From positions 63,494,397 through 63,558,396 of the forward strand of contig CM054143.1 in the NCBI GenBank assembly GCA_028751875.1: a DNA stretch of 64,000 nt, written 5' to 3'. A program made the translations under genes and the position numbers. Under the pieces are notes generated by a model, which was given only the letters and a program-made list of their open reading frames with translations, was not told the DNA's origin and did not search any database. This stretch comes from Rapana venosa. Its lineage: Eukaryota > Mollusca > Gastropoda > Neogastropoda > Muricidae. Of the stretch, positions 45,015-57,228 are shown piece by piece; position 1 is the first letter of the stretch; each line of letters starts with the position of its first letter.

Positions 45015-48000
45015 CCGGTCGCATGGGGGGGGGAAAACCCCCAAAAAGAAAAAACCCAAAACAAATGGAGACTTGGAGAGGAGATTGGGCGCCCCCAAAG
45101 AATATCCTAACCCCAGAAAACAAAAAAGAAAATGCAAACCGAAATGATACCAAATGGGTTCGGGGCCCCGGGGTTTTACCAACGACCCCCGGCTTTCCTT
45201 TGGGTTCAACCCCAAAGGGAATGACAAGTCCTACGGGGGATTTAAAACATTATTTAAAGGGCCCCCAGAGAACAAATCACCATTGGTACATGGAACCCGT
45301 ACCCCACACCGGGGGAAAAAACCAAAGCCCTAAAAGTATGAGCTTACCAAATCAAGGGGACTTTTTTGGCTAAAAGTGAGATGGACGGGTTTTGGGCAAA
45401 CCCTTGACTGAAGAAGGAAACAAATCGGGTACAGTGGCCAAGGGGAAACACACCAAAAAGGAGGGGCTTTTAATTTTCAAAAAAAAAAGGGAAGGGAGTG
45501 GGTGGAAATTATCACTGTAAAACCGGGCTTCCAGCGGGATTTTTCACACCCGGGGTGCCCGGCCAACCCCAAGAACAACCCCAAATCATAAAAAACTATG
45601 CACCATCATCTGCCCCAAACAATGAAAAGTAAAAAATTTTTAAATAAAGATCTTGAAGCCCAAAATTAAGAAAATCCCCAAAAAGGGGACATCACATCAC
45701 CCAAAGGGGAATTTTTAACCCCAAAATAGGCCCTTTGCCCCCCCCCCCTCTTACAACCAAGGGGCCGGAACATTGGCCATTTTTAAACGGGGAAAGACCA
45801 AGCCCGGGGGACTACCGGGCTGGATTTTTGCCGCCCCCCAAAACCCTTCCCCATTGCCAAAAACCCTCTACCCCCAAAAGGGCATAAAGGGAGAAAACCC
45901 TGGCATGCGCCAAATGGCAAAAACCAAAACCCAAATAGTTTTTAACTTAACCCCAAAGGGCGCTTCAAAACCCCCGAAATAAACAACCCAAAAACCAAAG
46001 AACCAAACCCCTGGAGCGACATGGGCAGGACCACGACCTTGTCCGCGGGTATTCAAAATGAAGCTGAAAAAAACAAACACCTGAAAACCCCACGTTTTAA
46101 AATTTTCCCGTGGAAAAAACAAAAAAATCCAGATGTCGGGGAGATTTTCCAAGCTAAGTTTGGGGGACGTTTTTGCGGCTTTAAAACCTCCTGGACAATG
46201 ACACAATGACCTCCCCAAAACAATTTTCAATGAGGCAGTCCAAAAACACAGAGGAGGTCCCGGGTCGCCCCAGGGGAAAAACACCAAAAGGACTCCCAAA
46301 TGACATTTTGGGGCCCTTTGGGCCATAAAAAGAAGAGCACTGAACCCCAAACCGGGTTTTCCCCAACCCAAAAAATCCCGGGGAGGCCAAAAATCTCGTG
46401 AAGAAGTCAATTTTTAAAAAGGGCCAAGAGAAAGGGATAAAGTGATAAAAGTGATGAAAATCAAAAAAACATAAAGGGGGGCAACAGGAAAAAAGGAAAT
46501 ACGACACCCTGAAAAAACTCCAAAACCCTTAAAACCCAAAACATCATCTTTGAAAACCCTGGGAAACCTCCTCACAAAAAAAGCTCACTGCTTTAAACGG
46601 TGGTTTTAATTTTGGGTCAAAACTGAAACAACTCCCCAAAAAACAACCTGACAAAGCATAATAGAAGAGAAAGCGGGCAACACCCAAGAGAAACCCTCTC
46701 CTTTAAACCCTAGACTGAGGGGAAAGAAGGGGAAGAAGCCACCCCGCAGCTTACCGTAGAAAAGTCCCCGGGGAGAAAACAATAACCAGCAGAGCTGCTA
46801 AAGCAAGGGGGGCGAAACATCATCACAATGTTACAGTTTATCTGTAAAAAGTTTTGGAGACAAAACGGGGCCCAACAGACTGGACACAATCACTCATCAT
46901 ACCCCTGCCCAAGAAGGGGAATTTTTCCCCAATGCCCAAAACTATAAACCCAATCACCCCTCATCAGCCACGCCACAAAAATCATACTCAAAGTTATTTT
47001 GAATCGACTCAAGAAGGGGGCAGAAGACACCTTTTCAAGAACAAGCTGGGTTCCCGGGGGGCAGGAGACAATCGAACAATTTTTTTAAATGCCCCATCAT
47101 GATGGGAAAAACAAACTCAACATCAGAGAGACCCGTTTCCAAAAACTTCATCGACTTCAAAAAGGCTTTTGACAGAGTATGGGCACAAAAGGGCCCGTGG
47201 CAGTCCTCAAAGTTGGCATTTAAGAAGGACTGTGCAAACCCTTCAAGCACTATACAACACTGCAAGAGTGCAAATCCTTTTGAAAAATCCCGGGCGGAAC
47301 TACTTCAAAACCACAGTTGGGTCCGACCAAGGATGCCTTTTATCCCCCGTCCTTTTTTCAATCTTTTTTGGGAAAAAATCATAGAGAGAAACCCCCAAGA
47401 CTTCCACCCTAAACCTCTCCATTGGCGGCAGAACCCCTCAACAACTTACGGTTTCCGATGACATTGACCTCAGGGGGGAAGTAACACAGAGCGCCAAAAT
47501 CTTAAAACCAAAAAAAAAGAACAGAGCTGGAGCATATGGGGTGGAGGTGAGCTCGGAGAAAAGTAAAGTACTTTTTGAACCAAACAAACCACCGCTAAAA
47601 GTTCCCTAACGGGCCCCAAAAACCGGAGGAGGAGACCTTTTAAATACCTTGGGGCTACAAATCACAAAGGGCCGGGGGAAACGACGACAGAAATCAAAGT
47701 CCCAAAACCATGGCAAAAAATCTTTCCCCTGACAAAACTCAACCCCCCAATGGAAAAGTAAAGGGGAATTTAGTTTCCCAAAACAAACTAAAGCCTAAAA
47801 AAGCCCTAATTCAACTACCTGCTTAACGGAAGTGAAACCTGGAAATTTACTGCTGAAACAGCAAAACGAAAAAAATTTATTTTGAAACCAAAAGCCAAGA
47901 AAACTACTGGGGATATCCTGGGGAAAAACGAAAGACCAACGAAAATTTTCAAGGCAAATTTAAAACGCTGGGGAGGTCCACAGGGAAACCCTTCCACCAT

Positions 48001-48285
48001 CGTCAAGAAAAAAAAACGACATTTTGGGTTTGGCCCGGGCCCCCCGCCACAACACTCTGCCCAAAACAGTACTGCAGGGAACACTCGAAGGTGGCAGAAG
48101 AAGGGGAAGACAGAACAAGTCATGGATGGACAACATCAGAGAATGGACCAGGATGAATGACTCGGCACTACTGCGCAGAGCCGAGGACCGAGATGGATGG
48201 AGGAGGCTTACCACGGCATCGTCTTTCATGTCTCCCCCACGACCGCCAAGGTCACGGGTCTGATGATGATGATGCTCTTTTTAAG
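45015..48285 (+). mobile_element. RTE-A LINE, long copy, low-quality sequence until 48,045
   Basis: Nearly the whole element is present. ITIGTWN starts the endonuclease (45,280-45,300), followed by a SEMDGFW piece near 45,375-45,395 and a 'VEIITVKPG' piece near 45,504. GMRQMAK-type text at 45,900 is the degraded TWHAPNGK motif. Next are the region matching 36,904-38,177 and FIDFKKAFDRVW (47,149-47,182). YGFR/DDIDL is the degraded FADDIDL box (47,450-47,470). The C-terminal end is clean, with KSWMDNIREWTRMNDSALL, finishing in GGGTCTGATGATGATGATG (about 48,255-48,276). Comparison with the clean copy at 35,697-38,189 shows that most differences are base-call smears, so whether this copy could be intact cannot be judged. 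Confidence 0.8.
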
Positions 48286-49189
48286 CTAACCTAACTTAAT
48301 TTTAAAAAGGGTTGGAAGGGTTTATGAGGTATTTGTCTAATTTTGTGTTTGAAGGTTTCAAGCTTGTGAATTTAGAAGTTATTATTTCGAACAAGGGAGC
48401 AAGTGGCAAATTCGAACTTAGTCATTGTCTTTGTTGTACCAGGTTCGATTTGGGGCAGAATATTGTTCAGCTAACAAAAACCTGAATACAACTAAGGCTT
48501 ATCACTCTGTATGATATATATGTGTAAAAGCCTAGTGTGGTTTTGTAATGATTGTTATTATTAAGAATGCAAACTTCTATTTTTTGTGAGGAATGACATA
48601 GTAATGTTTAAACTGGTGCAATGACTTGGGAATGTCATTGGGGGTTCATCGAATTAAATTAATGTGAGTTAATGTTTACACAGTTTCATAGGATAGACCA
48701 TCAGCTGTCCTCAAGTAAATGAAACATGTGTAAGACTAGTTATTGAACACGGTGATTTTAGTGGATACGTTTGATTTGTTGTGAGGATAATTGTTCTCAT
48801 AAGAGTTGGGAAATGGGTGAGCTGAGAGTATATTTTGAAGATTTGTTCTATTATGGCAAACTCTGGTTAGAGTTTCCGTTTTGCTGTGTGGGTCTTGTGA
48901 TGATTGGTATCCTTGATCCTGTGATAAGAGTGTGATTTCATGAAGAGATCAAATGGTTTATTGATTGTTCCTTTTATTTCAGGAACATCGCTAACGTCAT
49001 CGTCTCTGTAGCATCGTCTCATCGTAACATGAAGCATCGTTATCATCGGTTCATGTTGTGAATCTTTTGTTTCCTGATCTGAGACATCCATGATTGGTTG
49101 GTAGTGAGGACTGGACAAAGTAATTAACAGAATAGTTTGTGTTTTAAATTGTATTTGTAATACAATTGGTGATGTGTGTGAGTGTAGTT

Positions 49190-49225
<36 letters not shown>

Positions 49226-49554
49226 AATAAATTTGTGAACCCAACTTGCTTGGCCTGAAGGATCACATTGAATGAATGTTGTTGTTCGTCACATTCATAG
49301 TGTTTCAGTGTGATTGCTGAGTGAGTTGAGGTAATAATTTTCACTACTATTTACTGTCTCCCTTTTTATAGTTCTTTTCTATTTTTCTTCTATCCTCTTT
49401 CTATCCCCCCTTTATCACTCCCAGCCCACCAGTAGGCGAGCCCTAATCCTCTTTAGGGATACTAAAGACAATAGGATAAGTTTAGGATCCCATTTCTGGT
49501 GCCGGATTGGATGGTGCCGGTAATCGGGGTGGTTACCTAAAGAATTCCTGATTA
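48286..49554. other. Non-coding segment between RTE-A and resumed CR1-like LINE
   Basis: About 1.27 kb without an RT-like frame; a (TAG)n microsatellite at 49,190-49,224; AATAAA at 49,226; and GATCCCATTTCTGGTGCCGGATTGG near 49,487-49,511. Since the CR1-like text resumes right after it, this is probably part of inserted DNA. A solo LTR is one possibility (weak), because TGGTGCCGGA resembles a primer-binding site. Confidence 0.35.
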
Positions 49555-51540
49555 GGACTCTCTACAATAGCGAAGCGCAAACGCCGGCAACTAGAACGGC
49601 AGTGGAGGAAGTCAAAAACCGAAATCAACAAACAGCTTTTCCGAAAACAAATAAACAAAGTCAAACTCTTAATCCATTCAGCAAAGACAGACTGCTACTC
49701 TTCCCAAGTTCTCTGTGCTACATCCATAAAATCTCTTTTTTCCCTCACCTCAAATCTCCTTGGATTTGCAAAAACAACTCCTCTGCCTAACACCCACAGC
49801 CTGTCTGAACTTCCATCCATATTTTCTGCCTTCTTCTCAGACAAAGTTCGAAACATACGCTCCAGACTGGATCAGACTCAATTCCAGCCTGCGCCTCCTG
49901 ATCCTCTCTTTTCCTTCCATCCCACAAGTGAAAAAGAAATGACAATTCTGAAGGAAATGACTATAAAATCATGCGACCTTGATCCCATACCTGCTCCTGT
50001 TTTCTCACAATGCCTTCCACAACTTGTACCTATTATCACTAAAATACTAAACTCATCTCTTGTGTCAGGAAATTTTCCATCAGCTCTTAAAACAGCAATA
50101 GTCACACCTCTACTGAAAAAGCACGACCTCGATCCCAACATTCTGAAGAATTATAGGCCTGTCTCAAACTTACCCTTTGTCTCTAAAGTACTAGAAAAAG
50201 TCGTTCTCAAACAGCTCAACAGTCACCTTCATTCCAATGATCTCCTTCCCACTTTTCAATCTGCCTATCGCCCCAACCACAGCACCGAAACCACCCTAGT
50301 CCACACTTTAGATACACTTCTACTTGCTTCTGATGCAAACAAAAATCTCCCTCCTCACTCTTCTTGACTTATCTGCAGCCTTTGATGCCATAGATCACTC
50401 AATTCTTCTTTCTCGCCTCCAAAATACGTTTGGTATTAACGGCACAGCCCTCACCTGGTTTACTTCATACCTCACAGACAGGTTCCAGAAAGTTATTGTA
50501 AACAAAATTCAATCAAAACCTGTCAAAATGGAATGTGGAGTCCCGCAGGGATCAGTCCTGGGCCCTGTTCTCTTTATTCTCTACACTGCTCCACTCTCAC
50601 ATATAATAAACAACCACCATATTGATCATCATTTCTATGCCAATGATACTCAGCTTCAGTGCAGTGATGCTGTTGAAAACTTGCCTTCCCTCCTGACAAA
50701 TATGTCCTACTGCCTTCAAGACATTCAAAACTGGATGACTCAGAACAAGTTACAACTTAATGCCGATAAAATCGAAGCCATGCTCATAGGGACCCAACAT
50801 AAACTTTCCTCTATCGCAAAAACTTCAATAGAATTCAGCAATACGTCAGTTCCTTTGTCCAACTATGTGAAGTATTTAGGAGTAGTTCTTGACAACATAC
50901 TCTCTATGAAAAAATTCATCACCCAGACCTGCCAGTCTTGCTACTATCAATTACGCGCATAAGCGCGATTCGCAAGTATCTGTCCACTGATGCAACTTCC
51001 AAGCTTGTCACATCTCTCATTCTTTCACGTTTACACTACTGTAATTCTCTTTTGGCTGGCCTACCAGCATCATCTATCCACTCTCTTCAACGCATACAAA
51101 ACTCTGCAGCTCGACTGGTCCTAAGAAAGAAAAAAATCTGAACACATCACTCCTCTTCTGCGATCTCTTTACTGGCTGCCTGTCTCACAAAGACTGAAGT
51201 ATAAAATCAATACCCTCTGTTTCAAATGTCTCCACAAATCTGCACCCTCTTATCTCTGTAACTGTCTTCATCTGTCTACTCCATCCTGTTCCCTTCGTTC
51301 AGCCGCAGATACTTTGTGCTTTCGAACACCCAGATTCAAACAAACCACTGTTGGCCATCGCTCCTTCTCTGTTTCTGGTCCATCTACCTGGAATGACCTC
51401 CCTCTTTCACTTCGCCAAAAGCCTTCACTTGATACCTTCAAATCCAGCCTCAAAACACACTTATTTCCTACCTGAGACTTTCCCCCCAAATATCTGTCCC
51501 TAATTTTCAACAGCATCTTTCACCTTCTAAGTGTTGCTCC

Positions 51541-51593
<53 letters not shown>

Positions 51594-51775
51594 CTCGTGT
51601 GTGTGTGCGTGCATGCGTGCGCGCGCATGGATTTGAAATCTGTTGTTCATTATGTTTAAGGAGAGTTGCATGCCTGTATATGATTGAGTGCAAGCGCTTC
51701 GATTTGTTTTTGTTTTTTTACAAGATTCAGAACTATATAAATTCCATATATTATTATTATTATTATTATTATTAT
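49555..51775 (+). mobile_element. CR1-like LINE, 3' half: RT, C-terminal domain and 3' UTR
   Basis: Resumes with RRQLERQWRKSKTEINKQLF. The RT frame 49,939-50,367 has LDPIPAPVFSQCLP, TPLLKKHDLDP, NYRPVSNLPFVSKVLEKVV and YRPNHSTETTLVH. After a shift near 50,345 the frame 50,324-50,962 has LLDLSAAFDAIDHSILLSRL (motif A) and GVPQGSVLGPVLFILY (motif B). Motif C reads FYANDTQ, so the first Asp of the usual YADD is Asn. A one-base loss near 50,955 and another near 51,130 precede the C-terminal part (SVSGPSTWNDLPLSLRQKPS, LKTHLFPT). The 3' UTR has (GT)n (51,545-51,590) and ends AAGATTCAGAACTATATAAATTCC plus (ATT)n. Together with 42,943-44,750 it makes about 4.0 kb, a full-length size. It is inactive as read. 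Confidence 0.87.
51545..51632. repeat. (GT)n microsatellite in the LINE 3' UTR
   Basis: About 22 GT pairs, then GC/GT-mixed sequence. Same position as GT or CA patches in the other copies of the family. Confidence 0.92.
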
Positions 51776-51914
51776 AAAGCCATCAAAATTGCAATTAATT
51801 TTGCAGTAAAGATAGAATGATTCTTCCCAATATAATATTATACATGAATTGCCTAAGGTTAGGCGTGAAGCCCACCAACTCTGTTGCTCTGAACATCTTG
51901 GGCACACTCTCAGG
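51776..51914. other. Short unique spacer
   Basis: No recognised feature. Confidence 0.4.
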
Positions 51915-52375
51915 GCCGGTTTCAGTGTGGGAGGTGTCACAATTACATGAACCAAGGTGATATATCAGGTCAGATGGGGGAGGTGTCACAATTACATGAA
52001 ACAAGGTGATATATCAGGTCAGATGGGGGAGGTGTCACAATTACATGAAACAAGGTGATATATCATGTCAGATGGGGGAGGTGTTACAATGACATGAAAC
52101 AAGGTTATATATCAGGTAAGGTGGGGGAGGTGTTACAATTACACGAAACAAGGTGATATATCAGGTAAGGTGGGGGAGGTGTTACAATTACACGAAACAA
52201 GGTGATATATCAGGTAAGGTGGGGGAGGTGTTACAATTACACGAAACAAGGTGATATATCAGGTCAGATGGGGGAGGTGTTACAATTACACGAAACAAGG
52301 TGATATATCAGGTCAGATGGGGGAGGTGTTACAATTACATGAAACAAGGTGATATATCAGGTAAGGTGAGCCTTG
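51915..52375. repeat. 49-bp minisatellite, about 9 units
   Basis: Unit TATATCAGGTCAGATGGGGGAGGTGTCACAATTACATGAAACAAGGTGA (49 bp). Two variant sites move together: GTCAGATGG or GTAAGGTGG with ACATG or ACACG, and GTCACA or GTTACA. The earliest units are GTCACA and the later ones GTTACA. Confidence 0.93.
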
Positions 52376-52560
52376 TTGAAAATTCTGACGCATTTGTTTT
52401 GATGAAATGAGAAGAGTCTACCTGCTCTCCCTGTCGTTGATGAGCCACCCCTAGTGCACCAGTCTCTCTACAGCTTGTGCCTTCTATCTTCACTGACTAG
52501 GGGTTTCGTCATTGCACTTTCAATATTTGATGGCTGGCAAGTGGTGCTTATTTCAGATGC

Positions 52561-52643
<83 letters not shown>

Positions 52644-53439
52644 TCTCTCTTGCCTCTTGCCGTCTCCTCTCTGTTTTTACTTTATCCATATTACTTAATT
52701 TCAATCAGTTATATTAATGTTCAATTTATTTGAGAATTCTATGTTTATTAACACATATCTCTTTTCTAAAAAAAAAATGTAATGCATGTACCTCTTGACA
52801 TTAAAGTTCAGGTCAGTTAGGGATTATGTATTGTTAAATATATACTTATCTTTTTAAATCATGATGTTGTATTAGGGTTTTTCCACTTGTTTTATTGATA
52901 TTCCCAAATCAGGGCGAGGGCCGGATGGAAAAAAAGTATGCGTATGCTTATTCAGTTACCCTTGAAAAATAAAGGTTGATTCAGTCAGTCACTTAGAGAA
53001 GTTCGTCAAAATTCTCAACAAGACTCCCCTTACAAAGTTAATGTCACCTTGTTGTATGTAAGTACACCTGAGACTTATGTAATCCACAGTAATATAGATA
53101 AAATTATAGCAAACATCACTTGCTTTATCAGCGGTTCCCTAGATTCCACCATGGGAAGACAAACATACCAAACTTTATATTGATTACACAGGGAGAAAAG
53201 GACAGGGATCAAAACCTGCTCACACCTGGGATTCAAAATCATATAGGCTGTAAGCATTCAAATCACATGCTAGTATACATGGACAGGTCTGGTTTAGAAT
53301 TGAGTAAGAGTGGTGCTGCATTCATTAGATCCCATTTAAAAGTTTTAAAAAATGGTTGTGTTGGAAAAGGTTTTTTAATCACGTCTGAGTTATTTGCAAA
53401 TTGAATGGCATAGAAGTACCTTTCAACTACTTTTCCTGA
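52376..53439. other. Unique stretch with (CT)n at 52,565-52,650
   Basis: A long CT microsatellite gives Leu/Ser and Arg/Glu open frames on opposite strands that are artefacts. Otherwise no recognised gene. A 94-codon frame at 53,120-53,404 has no recognisable domain. Confidence 0.5.
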
Positions 53440-54205
53440 CATGTAATAAATAATAATAATATAGGGAATTTATAACGTGCTGTATCTCGTAAAACAAAAA
53501 AAAGGGAGGGCTTGCACTCAAATCATTTTCACGCATGCAATTTTCCTCAAATGTAACAGATTTCAAATTTATGCGCACGCACACGCGTACTCACAGTCCT
53601 TCTGATGAGGCTACAAACCGAGGCCCCATGTGCAAACGCACGCAGAACATCTTTCGCACACTTAAATCCTGTTCCGCTTTTCGAAAGAGTAGACCATTGT
53701 GTGCCGGTGGGAACAGATGACAAAATTTGCAAGCACACTTTCGAACAGAGTGCTTATTCCATTATCTTCGATATAAATATAAAACAAAATAGATAAAATA
53801 AATGCACACACACGTGTGTGCAAACACACTTAAGTGGAGATGGAAATGAAGGATGCTGTTGAAAAGTAGGAACACACATAAGGGAAAGTCTCAGGTAGGA
53901 AATATGTGCGTTGAAGGCTGGGTTTGAAGTTATCAAATGAAGGCGTTGGGCGAAGTGAAAGAGGGAGGTCATTCCAGGTGGATGGACCAGAAACAGAGAA
54001 AGAGCAACGGCCAACAGTGGTTTGTTTGAATTTGGGTGTTCGAAAGCACAAAGTATCTGCGGCTGAACGAAGGGAACGGGATGAAGTGTACAGGTGAAGA
54101 CAGTTACAAGGATAAGAGAGGGCAGATTTGTGGAGACATTTGAAACAGAGGGTATTGATTTTATACTTCAGTCTTTGTGAGACAGGCAGCCAGCAGAAGA
54201 GATAG
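53440..54205 (-). mobile_element. CR1-like LINE 3' end, antisense, split by SINE-C
   Basis: The minus strand encodes SAADTLCFRTPKFKQTTVGRCSFSVSGPSTWNDLPLSLRPTPS and upstream the 'SLLF..LLAACLSHKD..IKSIPSVSNV' region in another frame. The 3' UTR end ATAGGGAATTTATAACGTGCTGTATCTCGTAAAAC and ATT repeats are at 53,448-53,496. SINE-C interrupts the 3' UTR at 53,592-53,745. 5' truncated near 54,205. Confidence 0.82.
53592..53745 (+). mobile_element. SINE-C fragment inside a CR1-like 3' UTR
   Basis: Sense-strand body: GAGGCTACAAACCGAGGCCCCATG, CGCAGAACATCTTTCGCACAC, CCTGTTCCGCTTTTCGAAAGAG, and the end ACAGATGACAAAATTTGCAAGC. These are reverse complements of pieces at 55,720-55,870 and 20,688-20,800. 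The tRNA head is absent. Confidence 0.78.
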
Positions 54206-54339
54206 CAAAAGAGGAATGATGTGAAATTTACAATATCACTTTTTGTGGTAATTCAATATAGTTTTTATTCGCTTTCAAACATTGGGAATTCTGAATAAGA
54301 ACACGCTAGTTTTGTAAATTTTCTCATACCATGTTTTGT
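54206..54339. other. Short unique spacer
   Basis: No recognised feature between the LINE end and the 36-bp minisatellite. Confidence 0.4.
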
Positions 54340-54680
54340 ATATAAAGGTGGTGGGATAAACATACATTGTCTTGCATGTAAAGGTACTGGGATAAACATT
54401 GTCTTGCATGTAAAGGTACTGGGATAAACATACATTGTCTTGCATGTAGAGGTACTGGGATAAACATACATTGTCTTGCATGTAGAGGTACTGGGATAAA
54501 CATACATTGTCTTGCATGTAAAGGTGCTGGGATAAACATATTGTCTTGCATGTAGAGGTACTGGGATAAACATACATTGTCTTGCATATAAAGGTACTGG
54601 GATAAACATACATTGTCTTGCATTTAAAGGTACTGGGATAAACATACATTTTCTTGCAGGTAAAGGTACTTAGATAAAAA
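54340..54680. repeat. 36-bp minisatellite, about 9 units
   Basis: Unit CATTGTCTTGCATGTAAAGGTACTGGGATAAACATA (36 bp) with A/G changes at GTAAAGG/GTAGAGG and two units shortened by deletion of part of CATA. The 36-bp period opens repetitive frames on the minus strand (MFIPVPLHARQC-type), which are not genes. Confidence 0.92.
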
Positions 54681-55394
54681 TTTGGGTGCCATTGCATTGG
54701 GGTCCTGACTGGAATGAGTTGATAGATTTCTTAGCAAAATGCGTTGCTCCAGAATGTAAATATTTCCATCGAAGTGTTTTTAAGACTTTATTTTGATTGT
54801 GTTGCCCACGAAATATAGAACATAATTCATATACTACATCTGAATGCTTGGAAAACTAAATATCAAAACAAAATGCTCTCTGCACTTGTTCTGCTATTGT
54901 ACGAGTCCATCATGCAGTGTTTTGTTTTAATGTGCTTAGTGTTTGTATTAAAAAAAAGCAAAGAATAAATGCAAGTGAACAACATATGGTTCTGAGTAGC
55001 ATGTCCCTACAGTTGCAGAAAGTATTTGCCAGTCACTATTAGGAGAGCTACTGTAAATTTAATTTTCCAGACTTAACTGTCCATTTACATTATTCACCCT
55101 TCCACCCTCCCACTCATCCACAGTTTTGCTGTACATTTTTAATGTGAACATATAAATGCCTAAATTACCATGTAGTGAACGGACATTAATCTAATGAGAA
55201 CACACACAAATGCACGAACGCACATGCATGTGTGCGCGCTCTCTTTCCCTCTCTGTCTCACACACAAAAATCAATATATAGATTCTGTTAACATTATTCT
55301 CAGTAGAATAGTCGCATTTTGTCTTTAGTTTTAAAGGGAGAGGTCTTGACAACATTCTAAACCAGAGCTGCTTTCTGCAGTCACTCTTTGTGAT
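54681..55394. other. Stretch with no recognised gene
   Basis: AT-rich. No domain or repeat recognised. Confidence 0.5.
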
Positions 55395-55482
55395 AGGTGC
55401 TAATGAGGGGGTACAAGACAGGCAGGTGCTAATGAGGGGGTACAAGACAGGCAGGTGCTAATGAGGGGGTACAAGACAGGGC
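55395..55482. repeat. 29-bp tandem repeat, three units
   Basis: GTGCTAATGAGGGGGTACAAGACAGGCAG occurs three times in tandem, the last ending GGGCAG. Confidence 0.93.
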
Positions 55483-55719
55483 AGCACACCCTCACTGGCC
55501 AGAACAGCCTCCACAGCTCGCCATCCTTGCTTCCTGACTGGGCCGCCACCTCAAGTTTGGCAACTGAAGTCAGGAGGAAGAGGAGGCCCTCAACTCAAGC
55601 TGTAAACACGTCTGTTGTCGTCATTTTATATATTTATCTATTCATTTTTATTTCGATGATAACAGAATAAGCACTATTGTGGGTGTGGGTTTTTTGCATC
55701 CAGTCCCCATGTGTATGCA

Positions 55720-55985
55720 GTTTTGTAAATTTTGTCATCTGTACCCATCAGCACGCAATAGCCCATTTTTTCCGAAAAGCAGAACAGATTTTAGCATATG
55801 CACAAGATGTTCTGCATGAGTTCACACAGGGGGCCTCGTTTTATAGTCTCAGTCAAAGGACTTTTGAGGGGAGTGTAGACGGCACTGATGTTAACTCCAG
55901 AGAAAAATATCTTCTTCAAAGGGATTTGAACCCCAGTCAGCAGATCACAGCCTATTATGTCGAGCCCTTGTAAACCCAGAGCACT
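55720..55985 (-). mobile_element. SINE-C copy, longest
   Basis: Antisense. The 3' end is near 55,720 (GCAGTTTTGTAAATTTTGTCATCTG), then CCGAAAAGCAGAACAGATTTTAGC and AGATGTTCTGCATGAGTTCAC. The head region 55,915-55,985 resembles the tRNA-like head at 20,850-20,905 but is more diverged; the B-box-like part reads GGGATTTGAACCCC on plus. About 265 bp. Confidence 0.72.
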
Positions 55986-56519
55986 GTCTGACCACACTCT
56001 GCTTTTAGAATTAAGACCACCCTAACAGAGAGAGTGCGTTTGTCTTGTTTTTGTTTTGCTTTCATGTATTTTGTTTAAAATAAATGGTTTAATGGTGTCT
56101 GCTCAGACCTAATGAACTTTGGAAGATAGAAATCCAAGCTGCACAACAACAACTTCAACGACAACAACAGCGACAAGCAGGACAAAGGAGCATCAACACC
56201 CACAGCAATGCTTTCTTTTTTGCCGATTCATCTTCTGTGATGTTCCTGCATGCTCTGCTGTCCCATTGGACTCCCTCTGCCCCATTGATGCCCAGATTCG
56301 TTATGGCACATCATCAACACTCAGGAGTCAACAGGGAGCCCATCAGTGTTGGGCTGCCCTGAGGCCACTAGCCAGACGAACCCTGCACTGTTTCTGGGTC
56401 ACGTTGGTTTTGTTCAATGGAGCCTGTTTTGAGCTAACATAAGCAGGACACCACCTAATAAGCCTTCTACCGATGACAGTGATATTGCAGTTATGGAACC
56501 ACACTGAGTGAGATGCCCT
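55986..56519. other. Stretch with no recognised gene
   Basis: A 107-codon open frame (56,119-56,442) has no recognisable domain, and its low-complexity start argues against a gene. Confidence 0.45.
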
Positions 56520-56555
56520 CCTGGGATGCAGCAGCGGCAGCAGCAGCAGCAGCAT

Positions 56556-56604
<49 letters not shown>

Positions 56605-56605
56605 T

Positions 56606-56637
<32 letters not shown>

Positions 56638-56995
56638 TGTAGTAGTAGTAGTAGTAGTAGTAGTATAGTGGTAGTAGTAGTAGTAGTAGTTGTAGTAGTA
56701 GTAGTAGTAGTTATAAGGTAGGAGCAGTAGCAGTAGTAGTAGTAGTTATAAGGTAGGAGCAGTAGCAGTAGTAGTAGTAGTAGTAGCAGTAGTAATTATA
56801 AGGTAGGAGCAGTAGTAGTAGTAGTAGTAGTAGTAGCAGTAGTAATTATAAGGTAGGAGCAGTAGCAGTAGTAGCAGTAGTAAGGTAGTAGCAGTAGTAA
56901 GGTAGTAGTAGTAAGGTAGTAGAAGGAGGAGGAGGTGGAGGAGGAGTAGGATAAGTAGTGATATTAGTAATAGTAGTGGTAAAAGTAAGTTACGA
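56520..56995. repeat. (AGT)n array with a GGTAGGAGCAGTAG module
   Basis: AGC then AGT trinucleotides for about 400 bp. From 56,710 a module TTATAAGGTAGGAGCAGTAG recurs four times, separated by AGT tracts of varying length. Confidence 0.92.
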
Positions 56996-57228
56996 GTGAG
57001 TAAGTAAGGATATGTTGCGCCCTAATCTGTCTTATGAGTAGCTCAAAGTGCTAACAAACAGAGGCCGAAGAGTTACACAGGCTGCCAAACAAAATAAGAA
57101 ATGTAGGCAGCCACACACCCCACCAACCCTTCCTCCTCACTGGCTACCCTTCATTACTTACATGCCTCCCACATGAAAACACGCCATCCTGCCACATTAC
57201 AACATGTAATGATGTTTAAGTGATTGGC
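56996..57228. other. Short stretch with no recognised gene
   Basis: No recognised feature before the CR1-like leader. Confidence 0.4.

Noticed and set aside
52454..52733. Leu/Ser-rich membrane-like protein
   Set aside because: It is a (CT)n microsatellite read as codons.
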